Positions 1 through 12,038 of a stretch of 64,000 nt of DNA are shown here, piece by piece. This DNA comes from Ursus arctos (Eukaryota > Chordata > Mammalia > Carnivora > Ursidae), in the NCBI RefSeq assembly GCF_023065955.2, contig NW_026622808.1, forward strand, positions 46,326,475 to 46,390,474. The letters run 5' to 3'. Within the stretch, counting starts at the first letter, position 1. Each line of letters starts with the position of its first letter. The position numbers and the translations under genes are program-made. Under the pieces are notes generated by a model. The model did no database searches and was not told where the DNA came from. It saw nothing but the letters and a program-made list of their open reading frames with translations.

Positions 1-399
1 GCTCTTACAAGGGAGCTTGGGAGAAGTCAAGTTGTCAGTCTCCTACAATCACATGATTAAAAATGGGAAATTGATTTTTCCCAAAGCAAAACTCATGTAT
101 TTTACCACAATGAGCAGGGAGGACATACAGACACACACATACATATGCAGAGAGAAACAGACCAACAGAGAGACAAAGACACAAAGAGGAAAACACAAGC
201 ATGCCAAAAACTAACCGTTGTTGAATCTAGGAGTGGAAGGTATATGGATGTCCACTCCAGGTTATAATTTTTCAACAATTCTATGTGACTGTAATTTTCA
301 GGGTAAAAAGCTGGTGAGAAAAAAGTAGGTCCAGAGGCCATTAGCACTGTGCACCAAGTATTTTTAGCTTTCCACCTTCAAGGTGCATGGTAAGTTTAT
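1..399. other. Unassigned sequence
   Basis: Nothing recognised except a purine/CA-rich low-complexity stretch at about 119-196 (acacacatac, gagagaaacag). Confidence 0.6.
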
Positions 400-705
400 A
401 CTTCCTGGCTTTTTGAATTTAGATATGGACAAATGACCTGCTTTGGCCTAAGAAAAGTGAGCTAGTGTCACTTCTAGAAGAAGCTTGATTCTCTTTGTTT
501 CATTTCCACAGCTGCAGTGACCAAGCAAGCACGTTTTAAGATGGAATCTCCCCCAACCCGGGTCTCTAAGAGAAGGTCTGAGAACAACCCCCAGACAAAC
601 CACAGCCTACGTGCATCGCATCCAAGCAAGAAATAAGCCTTTCTTGTTATGCATTACTAAGGCAGTGGCTGTTTGCCATAGCGGCAACACCTAGATCATC
701 CTGAG
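400..705 (+). mobile_element. Old LTR-like fragment (MLT1-type)
   Basis: The end gcaagaaataagcctttctt, gccatagcggcaacacctag and atcatcctga resembles the 3' end of old MLT1-type LTRs. Diverged; family uncertain. Confidence 0.45.
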
Positions 706-1689
706 GAATGTAAAATAGATGCTGTGCAGGAAAAAAAATCCTCCATCCTCTAAATAACAAGGAGCTTTAACCATAAAGTTTTAATTCCTAAACCATTCTT
801 AAATAGGAGCTCTCAAGCACACAATCAGAGCCAACTAAAAATATTGATTTTGTTTCAAATGATCAGTTAAATTGGTGGCCCAACACCCAACACAATGTGC
901 TCACTCTTTTAAGATATCTGTGCTGTTAAATAATATTGGGAAAATGATTCCAATAGCCATATTTCCTTCTTTCCGGTTCACCAAGAACATAACCCGGTGT
1001 CGAGAAACAGTTGGTGAGAACCTTTGTAAAAGGCTAGAATGTGTCCTATTAGCAGATTACTTGCGACTCAGCAGGCGGGATGCAAGCAGCCAGCACATTG
1101 TAAGGCAAATTACTGCCCATTAATCTAACTGTGAGACACAGGAAAGGGACAAATGCACCTGGCTTTCAAGGAAGTTTGCAAGGAGAAGTTCTAATAGGCA
1201 AGTAGAATTAGAGTGAACTCACCAGCAATACCAACCAGGGAAGTAAATGACTTCTCTTCACTACTTAGAGGAAATCTTTCTTAACTACTCAAAACCCTTT
1301 GCACCAACTCCGCAAGCATGACCAGCTGTGGCAAGTGGCACTTGGTAAGTCACTATTGGATTTTAAGAAGCTCAAGTGATCTCTCCAAAGAGAAATCATT
1401 TAAAAGTGGAGAAGTCACCTACAGTCCAAACTATGTGGAAAAAAAGATTCTCTGAGAAGAGAGAAAGAGTAAGTAAATGGCTTGATAGATAGGTCTGTAT
1501 TTTTTAGAAGGAAATGATCATAGACTTCTTGGTTAATGAGGGCTCCAGGTTAGCCACAGCATAGGAGTGGCCCCCACCCACCTTTGAGAGCCCATGCCTT
1601 GTGTTACCTCTCAACAACTCCTTCAGCAGCTGTGTCTGAAACCTTCACATTTCTCTAAATTATTTTGGCAGCCATACGATTTGGTGCAA
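706..1689. other. Unassigned unique sequence
   Basis: No gene or clear repeat. 934-971 resembles 2404-2441 (about 85% over 38 bases). Confidence 0.6.
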
Positions 1690-1840
1690 GTTGTCCAAAA
1701 TCTCTGAGATTCCATTTCCCCATCTATAAAACAGGAATAAGACGGTTGTAAAGATTAAATGAAATCCCAAGGTAAAGTGCTTAGCAAGGCCTGGCGCATA
1801 GTAAGAGCTCAATAAATGTTTAGTTGCTATAATTATTATT
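1690..1840 (+). repeat. MIR fragment
   Basis: ttccccatctataaaacagg, agattaaatgaaatcc and gcctggcgcatagtaagagc followed by tcaataaatgtttagttgc: the 3' half of MIR, well preserved. Confidence 0.8.
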
Positions 1841-1947
1841 TTTACGTCTTCCTTGGAAGGATCTTGTGTGTCCTTTCTGTGTGTTGGCTAGCCTTTTCCT
1901 TTCTAACTCTTCGAGGGATTACATCATTATTTTCTTTCCTCTTTAAT

Positions 1948-2045
1948 TCAAGGACATTGAACTATGTGCCAGGTGCTGTCCTCATAACTTGGTGACAATG
2001 ATGAATGAGACAGATTTCCTTGTCCCCAATAGACAATACACAGAA
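1948..2045 (-). repeat. L2-like 3' fragment
   Basis: ctatgtgccaggtgctgtcc followed by gacaatgatgaatgagacag is the reverse of an L2 3' end. Short and diverged. Confidence 0.5.
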
Positions 2046-2839
2046 TGTAATGTGACCAGAATCTAATGCAAAACGTGGCACCATGGATGTGGGACACTGT
2101 GTTGGCCTGAAATCCCATAGTCCTACCCTGAGTGGGTGATACGTGAATGGTATCCTCTCCCTAAGCCCAGCTCCATTCCCAACAGGACCTACAAACACCA
2201 CTCTATAGGTGCTAGGGAACAAGCGAAACTCCCCATCCAGCTTTAAGGGCTATGAAAGCTGGCATGAAGAAAAGAGGGTCAGGAGGCATGAACCCTAGAG
2301 TCTAAGAAGCATTGGGACTGGATACTTGAGGTAGGCATGGTTTTCCTGTTTGTACTGGAGATACTCATACCAAAACCATAGGATAGAGCTTCTATTCCAA
2401 AGACATTGGGAAAAGGATTCCAATTGCTGTGTTTCCTTCTCTCTGCAATTTCTGCGCTAGACGTTTCTCATGGTATGTTCGTGTTACAAAGCTTCATCGG
2501 ACGGTTTCCCTGCATTTGGAATCTGAATTTATTGCTTCAGCAAAACCTGTACATTATGTTAACATGACCATACATCGTGATTTGGCTAGGATAGTCCTGC
2601 TTTATGCCTGTTATTCCAGAGTAATTATTAATAGCGTTCCCTTTCCCTTTCAAAGGTGTCCCAACTTGAATCATAAATTAGCAATTACACAATCAACCTA
2701 ATTTTAGTAAATCTAATTTTTTTAATTAAGGGTATTTTAATGGTTAAAATACCTTAAAATTATAAAAGAAGTTTAACTCATTTTTATCTATCATGCATAT
2801 CACAGATGAAAGAATCATAGCAATGATAAAATCATTTAC
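2046..2839. other. Unassigned sequence
   Basis: No gene seen. 2560-2690 (ttatgcctgttattccagag, gtcccaacttgaatcataaa) may be an ancient repeat I cannot name. Confidence 0.5.
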
Positions 2840-2970
2840 CATTTATTAAAAAGCAAATGTGCTAGTCATTATGCTAATGACTTCCCTCTTTTTATTTCAT
2901 ATGTAGGCCTTATAGTTTCATTATGACTAGTTTCTACAGGTGTGGAAATGAAGCACAAAACAAGGAAAAG
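2840..2970 (-). repeat. MIR-like fragment
   Basis: Plus strand shows accatttattaaaaagc, gctagtcattatgctaatg and a remnant of the low-complexity middle of MIR in reverse order. Diverged. Confidence 0.5.
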
Positions 2971-5900
2971 ACTTTTTGAGGAATCATCAAGGGGTAGGTG
3001 GAAATACCCTGCAGAGAGAAAACAAAGTCATGGTAACCAGAGGGAAGAAGGAAGATACTAGAAGATGAGGCAGGCAAATAGGGACAAAGCCCAGACAATG
3101 AAGACAGTTGGTTCAAGGCCAATCATACCCCTTGGCTAGCACCTGTAGAACTTGAAACACTAACACCTCTTGGCTCTGGAGCTTGAATGAGCCATTCAGC
3201 TGCCCAGATAGCTAAGGAAAGCCCTGAAGTCCCCTAACCCTTCAACACTGAGATAAAAATCTTTGCAATAATGAAGTTACTTCTCAACTATCTATCTCTC
3301 CCACCCCACCCGCAGCTTTTTCTTGGCCTGGCACCGTCTCTCTAGAGCTCTGTAGAACATTATCAAATTATAAATATCAGCATGACTTTTAAAATGCTAA
3401 GGCCATTAAGAATGGATTCAAGAGTGTCACGGCCTGCAAAATACCTGATAAGCCTCTGTTGCTGAGGACTAATTTCCCACCTCTTCTCAGATTTGTTTGT
3501 TGGCTCACATGAAGCACAGTCCATGGATCTGAGCCCTAGAAGATGGGTTCAGATAGCCCCTCTTGCATTATTCATGTTCTTACGGACACTAGCTCAGGAT
3601 TCCCATTTCCAACATCATAATCAATCTAATCCCTCCAGGTTTCCACGACGAATCACATCTTCATAAAATTTAATTTAATGTAATTTAACGTAACACTGCC
3701 CCCTTGTGCCTCACTACATGAGGGGCCATCTTGGGGGAAAGATTTATTTTTAATTAAAAATAAAACGTATTTGAACATTATACTGGGGAGGGCAGCGTGT
3801 ATTTCTTGTTTATCTCCCTTCATCATCTATCCAAGGCTCTTGTTACGTTGGTTTCCATCATTGCTAACTGCTGGCCAAGGAAATCAGCTCTAAGGGGCAG
3901 ACTTCAACATAAATCCACATGTGATTATTTTTAAAGTAGCATATGGACAGAAATAGCAAACAATAATCCAGCCTGCCCAGGAATGAGGAGAGCAGGAGAA
4001 ACTGAGTAAGAAATCAGGAAATGAAAAGAAAGTTATTAAATAGACTTGCCACAGCTGGCTTAGTGATTTCAATAGACTTGGTTAATGGGAAAAACAATCA
4101 GAGAGAGCTCTTTAATTGCTTTTCTGCTGAGTTCCTTTCCACATCTCCATGTTTGCAGAGATTAATTAGGAGTTCCAATCACAACCTAAAACTAAACTCA
4201 ATAAGACAGATCAGAGAATGAAAAAAAAAAAAATGGTGGCATGCTCTGGAGATTTCTGAGCAGTGTGTCTCATAAAATTGATGGTCACTGCTTCTGGTTG
4301 GCAAAAGATTACTTGAAAAGAATAAGTAATGTAAGGGCAGAACCTCATATCAAATAACGCACACATCACCACTTTGTGAGTCTTATTCCTAGCTCAAAAA
4401 TTGGGACTTGGTATTTTTCTCTTGGCTAGCCACTACTTGGCTCTCTGGGCAAGATATGGCTAGGAAAGTGATCCAGAAAACTTTGGATGTTCCATAAATC
4501 ACCGAAGCAGGGAGGAGGCCGCCAAGCTGACCTCTGAGATAAGGTGATACAGATGGAGACTGCATAAAGTAGCATCGGAAGATATACTTTTCACTCTTTC
4601 AGGGACACAGCTTCTGAGATTTGTTCCATTTCCACTTGGGTTTCAAACTCCAGCACCATCTCTGTGATTATCTCGAAGATGGAACACATTGGCCTGTGAT
4701 AGATGTCTGAGGATTGAATACATAGAAGGGGTGCCTAAAAAATTAGTCCATGTGCTTTTCTTCCCCACCTTTAACTCATCCCCTCCTAGGCCAGACTGCT
4801 TTCTGATGAGCTCTTTTTACCAAGTCCAGAAATTTCTGCTTTGCCAAAGGCTGTGGACATTCTCCATGTCTTGAACTACCAGAAGCCCTATTTGCATTTA
4901 TCTTTGCTTTCTGGGTTTTGGTTTTGTTTTCAGTATTTGTTTTTGCTTTAAGTGTGCCCCCTGCTGGTCCATAGTCTCACACAAAACCCCATCAGGGTTC
5001 CATGACAGACCAGCAAAAGTGCTCTGAGAGGTTGTGATAGGCTCATGTTACCTAGTAGAGTAGGTGGGCACAGGTTTTCCTGAGGAACTTTCACTCCCTG
5101 AGGAAGGGGACCCTGATGACAATAGGGGAGGAGACCAGGTGAAGGAGAGGAGAATCATTTCCAATGGGAGGCACAGCAAAGGTGAAAATCAGAAAAAAAG
5201 AAGTTCAATGTGTTGGGCAGATTTTAAAACATAGTTAAAACCAAATAAGCAGGGAGGAGACAGTCACAAGATGAGACTGGGAAGATCCATTATGTGACAT
5301 TTTTCAGGACAGACTAAGACCTTTTCTCACCTATCTATTATCAGGCCCCCCTTTCTTGATCCTTGGCATCTCCTTTCCCGAGGCACACAAAGCTGGGCAT
5401 CCAGCATCTCCCTCCATCCATCAAATTACATCTCAACCAAGCAGCTGATAAAACGTGGTCACACAGAGAAGTGACTACAAAAATTGATGAGTCACCACAG
5501 TTGCTGAAGTCTTTGCAGACCACAGAGCCCATAAACTCTATAGGTGGCCTGAGTTCGAATTTGATGTTTCACCCTGATTTGTAAAGCTTTCCTCACCAGG
5601 CTTTTGGGAGAATTTAACAAGACCATGAAAGTGCTCAGAGTGCCTAGAGTGCCTAGAGTGTCAGAGCAGGATAGCCTTAGCTAGTATTTGCATTTTCATT
5701 GTGGCACAAAGCTTCAGGGAGAAGGAATAAATCCTGGTGGCATTTTACGTAAGAGTGAGCTAGAAAAGGGATTATGTATTTTGTTCATCTTGGATTCACG
5801 TGCAGATCTCCACCTTGGCACACTGAAAGGCCAGGTTTACTATCTCATGAAGTAAACCAAGACACACTTCATAAGTCAAGTTGCCTGCCTTGGACAGAAA

Positions 5901-6291
5901 TGATAGTATTTATCGTGGAGGGGCACTGATTGTGTGGGGTTCTTTTGTCTTTTCTAAGTGCCTTATGTTTACTTTTGTTAATGAACATGAAAGGTTTTTG
6001 CAATTTAAAAAAAATCATTTTTTAAATTTAAACTTAAAAATTCATTGAAGGATTTTTCAATGAATTTTTTAGGGCTTGGATATTTGCAATTTTTTTCTTT
6101 CCTTGCAAATTTTGGAAGTTAAAATTATTTCACTCCCTTTATCATATACTGTGCACTTTTTTTGCAGCAGCAGCAGCATATATTACTATTAAATGTAGGG
6201 TAATAATCACATTTGCCAAAGAAATCATGACGTGATATACAGCCCTGATAGAGACCGTATGCATGTGTCGGGGAAAGGGAGTACAGACTGA
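2971..6291. other. Unassigned unique sequence
   Basis: No gene or repeat recognised over 3.3 kb, apart from the CTCF-like motif at 4954, a short tandem (gagtgccta)n at 5637-5660 and a hairpin at 6036-6069. Confidence 0.6.
4954..4970 (-). promoter_or_regulatory. CTCF-like motif
   Basis: gtgccccctgctggtcc is close to the reverse complement of the CTCF core (about 13 of 17 positions against the GCGCCCCCTGGTGGCCA form). It is not inside a recognisable repeat. Confidence 0.45.
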
Positions 6292-6308
6292 TGAGATCCA
6301 GAGTTTTA

Positions 6309-7316
6309 TTTATTTATTTATTTATTTTTACAATAATATTTTTTAAATTATATTATGTTAGTCACCATACAGTACATCCCTGGTTTTTGATGTAAGATTC
6401 GATGATTCATTAGTTGCGTATAACACCCAGTGCACCATGCAATACGTGCCCTCCTTACTACCCATCACCAGCCTATCCCATTCCCCCACCCCCCTCCCCT
6501 CTGAAGCCCTCAGTTTGTTTCTCAGAGTCCATAGTCTCTCATGCTTCATTCCCCCTTCTGATTACCCCCCCTTTCTTTATCCCTTTCTTCTCCTACCGAT
6601 CTTTCTAGTTCTTATGTTCCATAGATGAGAGAAACCATATGATAATTGTCTTTCTCTGCTTGACTTATTTCACTTAGCATTATCTCCTCCAGTGCCGTCC
6701 ATGTTGCAGCAAATGTTGAGAACTCGTTCTTTTTGATAGCTGAGTAATATTCCATTGTATATATGGACCACATCTTCTTAATCCAGTCATCTGTTGAAGG
6801 GCATCTTGGCTCCTCCCACAATTTAGCTATTGTGGACAATGCTGCTATGAACACTGGGGTGCATATGGCCCTTCTCTTCACTATGTCTGTATCTTTGGGG
6901 TAAATACCCAGTAGTGCAATTGCTGGATCATACGGTAGCTCAATTTTTAACTTTTTAAGGGACCTCCACACTGTTTTCCAGAGTGGCTGTACCAACTCGC
7001 ATTCCCACAAACAATGTAGGAGGGATCCCCTTTCTCCACATCCTCTCCAACATTTGTTGTTTCTTGCCTTGTCAATTTTTGCCATTCTAACTGGCGTAAG
7101 TTGGTATCTCAGTGTGGTTTTGATTTGAATTTCCCTGATGGCTAATGATTTTGAACATTTTTTCTTGTGTCTGTTAGCCATTTGTATGTCTTCATTGGAA
7201 AAGTGTCTATTCATATCTTCTCCCCATTTTATGGTTTGTTTATTTGTTTCTTGTGTATTGAGTTTGAGAAGTTCTTTGTAGATCTTGGATACCAGTCTTC
7301 TATCTGTAGTGTCATT
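6309..7316 (-). mobile_element. Young 5'-truncated LINE-1 3' end with perfect TSD
   Basis: About 1 kb of L1 3' end, inserted antisense: the ORF2 C-terminus, 3'UTR and an A-rich tail (seen as T/TTTA-rich on plus). It is bounded by a 17-bp duplication, tgagatccagagtttta at 6292-6308 and 7317-7333. The 3'UTR includes the C-rich gcctatcccattcccccacc block shared with 14171-14576; the two copies are roughly 94-95% alike by eye. Confidence 0.95.
6612..7316 (-). pseudogene. LINE-1 ORF2 C-terminal fragment
   Basis: The last ~235 codons of ORF2 are open in one frame to the natural TAA at 6612-6614. The Cys-rich motif Cx3Cx7HCx3C ([18 protein letters not shown]) is complete; in L1 it contributes to RNA binding and retrotransposition. 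After it come the usual conserved blocks ([28 protein letters not shown]). There is no L1 start codon, since the 5' part was lost at insertion. The open frame continues by chance about 90 bases into flanking DNA (to 7406), so any longer protein drawn here would be a host-L1 artefact. Not expected to be translated. Confidence 0.9.
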
Positions 7317-7407
7317 TGAGATCCAGAGTTTTAAATCCAAAAGGAGAGAGGAGTCACATCCACAGATAACAGCTTCACAAGGGGAGAAAGATGAAGTACT
7401 GTCCAAG

Positions 7408-7600
7408 AGACAGGGACCAGTGGCTCTCAGCCATCAATATGCCTCAGAATCACTTGGAGAGGTTCTAAAAACATGCAGACCCCTCTATTCACTGCTAGAG
7501 ATCCAGATTCCGTGTGTCGGGCAAATGCCTGTATATTTGTGCCTTTGTAAAAGACCCACAGGTGATTCGGATATGTAGCCAAGGTTGAGAACGACTACCA
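7408..7600 (+). mobile_element. MER5A-like hAT (Charlie) MITE
   Basis: cagtggctctcagccatcaa, cctcagaatcacttggagag and the end ggttgagaacgacta show the terminal pattern of MER5A. The middle is diverged. Confidence 0.6.
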
Positions 7601-9769
7601 TAGTTAGATAGGGATGGATATTTGGGAAAGTCTGAGGTTATTCGCTCTCAGAGAGATTCATGGAAGAGATGACATTTTACACGTATGTAGTTGTAAGATG
7701 AATGTGGGCATAACATATGTGATGTCATCCATGTAGCCAGCCCCAGATAAGCCTATAAGTATTGGTCATCCTTAACTGAAGAACCAGATAGACATGGTAA
7801 CTCCCCTGTTTAAGATATTAGAGATACTCAAAGACAATAACCAAACACAAATGTGCAAGGAAGATATTCCACCAAGTAAGAGTAAAGCACTGCTTGATGG
7901 AAAACAGAAAGAGAAAGGGCTTAAAACTGCTGCAAGTTTTGAATTTGTAAGATCCTGCAGTTCTCCAATGACAAAATGACAAAATGGAAAAGCACATCCC
8001 ATTGTTATTGGAAATGCTACTTTCGGCTGAGGAAAGGGGGCAGATAGATGATGTGATACACCATTCATTGTCTTCCTTGAGTATCCCAAAGTGAAAGAGG
8101 GAAGGAGCTCTGATTGCTTCTCCAGGCTTCTGCTTGGCTGAGAAGGTGAAGCAACACTCTAAACTCTTACCATTCAACACTGTGTTTCTGCCTCTTTCCA
8201 TTCAGCCTCCATCGCACTTCTACTTTCATTTGAAGTACCGGAGTGGCAACAAGCATCTTTGGAATGGTACTACAGTTGGAGATACATTTAATTATGATTT
8301 AGTGAATTGTATTTATGTGGTTCATAGTCATTTCCATGTAGTGATGGGAAGGTACTGAGCCAGAGGGCCTATCTCAATACGAACTTGTCCTGTAGTAACC
8401 TGCACCACAAATATGTGAAAAAGAAAAAAAGGCTCAAACATAGAGCCAGAGGCTCATATGCAGAAGATTCTTTCTATTGTCATAGCTTATAAACAAAAGA
8501 AATACAGATAGAGGTTTGCCCAAATTTGACAACAATTTTTAAAACAATTTTTTTAAATGTATGATATTGCTACATGTGAAGCTGAAACCAACTTTTATAA
8601 ACCACAAATAATGAAAATTAAATTTTGGTCAAATATGCCAGTGAAAAGATTGAATTATCTTTCCATCCTCTCCTTAAAAACAATATGATAAAAATATCAT
8701 GTGAACTATAGAGATGCACCAGGCACTTAACTAATAAAAGTAAACTGCTCTTTTTCTGGATTTTGTGTGATGTTTGTGGTATTTATCAGCTTTCTGAAAC
8801 ATGCAGTTTGTTGTGGGTTTTTTTTCTCATTCTAAAAAAAAAAAAAAAAATCTGTGTTCACATCACTCTAAGTTTTGTCCTCTCCCGAAATTCACAACAA
8901 AAGAAGCATCAAGGAAAACCTTCTAACTGTTGCATCTAGTCCCTAATCATAGGACGGCAAGAAATACTATGTTCTTTACTTATTAAATCAGATTTAATTG
9001 TCTAACTCCCAGTGTTCAGCTCATCATGTGATCAGGAAATTCTCAGTCACTATTGGTGCTTCTGTCCTCCCAGAAACACCAAGGTCCCAGGGTCTTACCC
9101 AACCCCAAGCAGGGAGGACAGTGTGATGCTGTGTTCATCAGCTAAGGCATCTATGGAGCACTACTCCAAGGAGAGAGTCTATGGCTGCCCTGCTTTGCTG
9201 GGGACAGAGCAATCTTAGACTTGTTTTAGAGCCCCGCAGCTTCTGGTCCTTTTCCTGGGTTCCCTGTGTAGACCTCACTCTTCCCCAGCCCAGGAACACA
9301 GCATTAGATGGATCTGCCAATTTCAGTCTCCAGTGAGCTTCACCACATCTCAGCACATCCAAAATTCTAGAAATAATCCCTGATTCTCTATCTTTGACCT
9401 CAAACAGTCTCCTTCTGCCCTACAAGCTTGGACCCTAGTCCCATCTCTTCTACAAGCTTAGGCTTTTTGAAAAGGCAAGAAGAGTATTGTCTTCAGGCAA
9501 CATTGGCTCTCAATCCAGGGGCTAAAAACCTAGGTCAAAGGAACTATCAAAGGCCTGGCTACTTTTTGGAACAGAGAAAAAGGAAAAATATAGGGAGAAC
9601 AGAGAGCAAAAAATATTTAATTGGTATGTGAAACTGAAAAAATAAATCTAACCACACCATTCCCTAAACTGTATCTTTTCAGTGGTTTGCCATCCTTTAT
9701 TAGATAAAGCATCTACCTATTATTGACAAGACCACTTACATTTTGCCTCTGCCAAATAAGCTCCACAGA
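7601..9769. other. Unassigned unique sequence
   Basis: No gene or repeat recognised. It contains an A17 run near 8834-8850. Short open frames lack coding character. Confidence 0.6.
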
Positions 9770-9935
9770 AGTGCTTTACAAATTGTAATGTGCATCAGAT
9801 TGCCTTAGGGTCTTGATAAATTGTGGATTCTAATTCAGAAGGTCTAGAGTGGGGTCTGGGATTCTGCATTTCTAACAAGCTCCAGGTGACGCCAAGGCTC
9901 TGACTTCAAGGACCACACTTTAAGTAGCAAGAAAC
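9770..9935 (+). mobile_element. MER5A-like hAT MITE
   Basis: Contains gcatcagattgccttagg, ctaattcagaaggtctagag, gcatttctaacaagctccag and aaggaccacactttaagtag, in the order of the MER5A consensus. Confidence 0.75.
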
Positions 9936-10004
9936 CACAGCTTTTTCCTCTGAGCATCCTGAACATAAGACTCTCCCACCACATTGCACGACGGCATTGA
10001 TTCC

Positions 10005-10180
10005 TAGTGGATTTTAGAACTACCTGCCTTAGAATTACCTGGGGCCTTTTCTTTAAAGTGCCGGCTTCCTGGATCTCACCCCAGATTTATTGGTTCAGAA
10101 TCTCTATGATGGGTTCTATTAAGTGCATTTTAACAAGCCCCTTGTTATGCTTCACAGCATTTAGCAGCCATTGCTCTGAC
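10005..10180 (+). mobile_element. MER5-like hAT MITE
   Basis: ttagaattacctggggcc, ccccagatttattggttcag and gtgcattttaacaagcccc follow the MER5 pattern. Just downstream of another copy, same orientation. Confidence 0.55.
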
Positions 10181-10214
10181 TTCACCCATGATTAACTACT
10201 CAAAGTATTGCTAA

Positions 10215-10545
10215 GGTACCTTTCACTGTCCTGCCCCCAGGCCTTTGCATACACTGGAGCCTCCAATGTCCTTATCCAGTATCACTCTTCACCTGCAGTC
10301 TGTACAGTCTACCTGCATCATTTCTACTACTCCTTCAGAAGCCTCCTTGGTCCCCTGCCAACCTAGAGTGAGTACACTTCTGTGCTTCTTTCAAGCTTTC
10401 TGTGACTACTTTGACCCAATTATTATAGCTACTTGCATGTCTCCCTCAGCCCGTGAGCTACTTGAGGGCAGGGAGTTATCATTTATGTACCATGGACATT
10501 ACTCAGTACCAGGGATGGGTAAATGGATGAATGGATGGGAAGAAG
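10215..10545 (+). repeat. L2 3' end
   Basis: tcctgcccccaggcctttgc, ctccttcagaagcctccttg, gtgagctacttgagggcagg and a terminal gatgaatggatggg series are L2 landmarks. Confidence 0.72.
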
Positions 10546-11389
10546 GGAGAGAGAGAAAGAGAGAATGAACGAATCACAGATAGATCAGTCTTACACCAAT
10601 GATTATGATGCCTTCCCACTGGTTTCTGCCATTTCCCCATTTCTCCTTAATCCCAGCTCCCACATGTGTTCTGTTTCCTTCTTTGTCAACTCAGATGAAA
10701 AATTCAGCCCTTTTCCTGTTTCTACCAAAGTATCCTGAGAGCAAGGACAAATTTGCTGGAAGACAAGGGACCAAGAAAGGAGCCACATCAGAACTCCTGC
10801 CTCATCACCAATCCAGCTCCTTAGTGCCCTCTATAATCATTGCCCAGAGATGCCAACTTAGTTCTTCCCAAGTATGCCGAACAAATACACCAAACACTAA
10901 TGCATGGATAATCAACAACTTTTCCCTCTTTTGCATCCTAACAGAACCCTGAAATTTTTAGGGATTCACCCATCTAACCAACTGTGTGCTTCAGAGGACC
11001 TCTCCTAGCCCCAACTCTGGAAACAGGCTTGACTTATCAAAGGGGAAGTGATTGACAGGTAGGGGCAAGTGACCCAATCCAGGCCAATAAAGAAGTAAGA
11101 GGTTCCCTGAGGGGCTTCTAAGAAAAGTATCCTCATTCATAGAAGATAACCCAAAAAAGAGACTGTCTCTTTTCTTCCCTCAGCCATGGTGGTTTGATAT
11201 GACACCTAGAACTGTTACAGGCATCTTGCTACCAGAAGGAGCAGTAAGGTGACTTTGAGAATGGCAGCAGATAGATGGAAAAAACCCATGAGATAGAACA
11301 TAGTAAGTTCACCAAACCCATTTTCTTTTTCTCCTGATTGTACAGCAAAGCACAGTTAACAGCCTCCCATGAAGTTAGGTAGTGCCAAA
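10546..11389. other. Mostly unassigned
   Basis: 11040-11340 (gtgacccaatccaggccaat and following) looks like an old mammal-wide repeat in the opposite orientation to the 25835 family. The rest shows nothing. Confidence 0.45.
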
Positions 11390-11681
11390 AAATTGAATCC
11401 TGACCAATGGATTATGATGGAAATGATATTTATAGCTTCTAGGCCTGGCCTCTAAAATGCCCTGCTTGATCCTCCATATTCCTTCTCTTTCTCCATCTGC
11501 AAGCTGGATCATGCTACAGTGCTTCCAAAACCATGTTCAAGATGGCAGAGCTACAACATAGATGAAGCCAAGGTCCTTGGATGTGATAGAAGCATCCATT
11601 ATCATAGAATGGTTACATGAATGAACAGTAATATTGCATTATGTTAAGCCACCAAGATCTCAGGACTAGTTTGGTATAGCA
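11390..11681 (+). mobile_element. Old LTR-like fragment interrupted by MLT1A/B
   Basis: cttctaggcctggcctctaa, caagatggcagagctacaac and atgttaagccaccaagatct have the order of an old MLT1-type LTR 3' half. The younger LTR at 11682 interrupts its end; the remainder may continue after 12038. Confidence 0.45.
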
Positions 11682-12033
11682 TGTTACAGACTGACTGTGG
11701 CTTCCCCAAATTCATACGTTGAAATCTAATACCCAAAGTGATGGTATTTGGAGGTGGTGCCTTTGGGAGGTGATTAGGTCATGAGGGTGGAGCCCTCATG
11801 AATGGGATTAGTGCCCTATTAGAAGAGACCAGAGCGCTAGCCCTCTCTCTTTCCACCATGTAAGAATACAAGTTCAGTAGTCTGCAATCCAGAAGAGTCC
11901 TCAACAGAACTTGACCATACTGGCACCTGATCTTGCACTTCCAATATCCAGAACTGTAAAAAGTAAATTTCTGTGGTTTTCAAGCCACCCGGTCTATGGT
12001 ATTTTGTTACAGCAGTGCATGCAGACTAAGAGA
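11682..12033 (+). mobile_element. Solo MaLR LTR, MLT1A/B-like
   Basis: A 352-bp LTR that follows the MLT1A/B pattern: tgatggtatttggaggtgg, ggaggtgattaggtcatgag, catgaatgggattagtgccc, cagaactgtaaaaag, gccacccggtctatgg, then agactaagaga. The 5-bp duplication tagca (11677-11681, 12034-12038) flanks it exactly. No internal region is present, so it is a solo LTR. Confidence 0.88.
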
Positions 12034-12038
12034 TAGCA

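Noticed and set aside
3695..3720. Second CTCF-like word (ctgcccccttgtgcctc)
   Set aside because: The core deviates (cttgtgc) and it lacks the flanking match; too weak to report as a site.
7317..7406. N-terminal extension fusing host sequence to the L1 ORF2 fragment
   Set aside because: The target-site duplication ends the L1 at 7316. The extra 30 codons are chance read-through into flanking DNA.
8225..8358. Frame ending YVVHSHFHVVMG, resembling a segment of mitochondrial COX1, as a possible nuclear mitochondrial insert
   Set aside because: The likeness covers only about a dozen residues. The DNA on both sides does not follow COX1, so chance is more likely.
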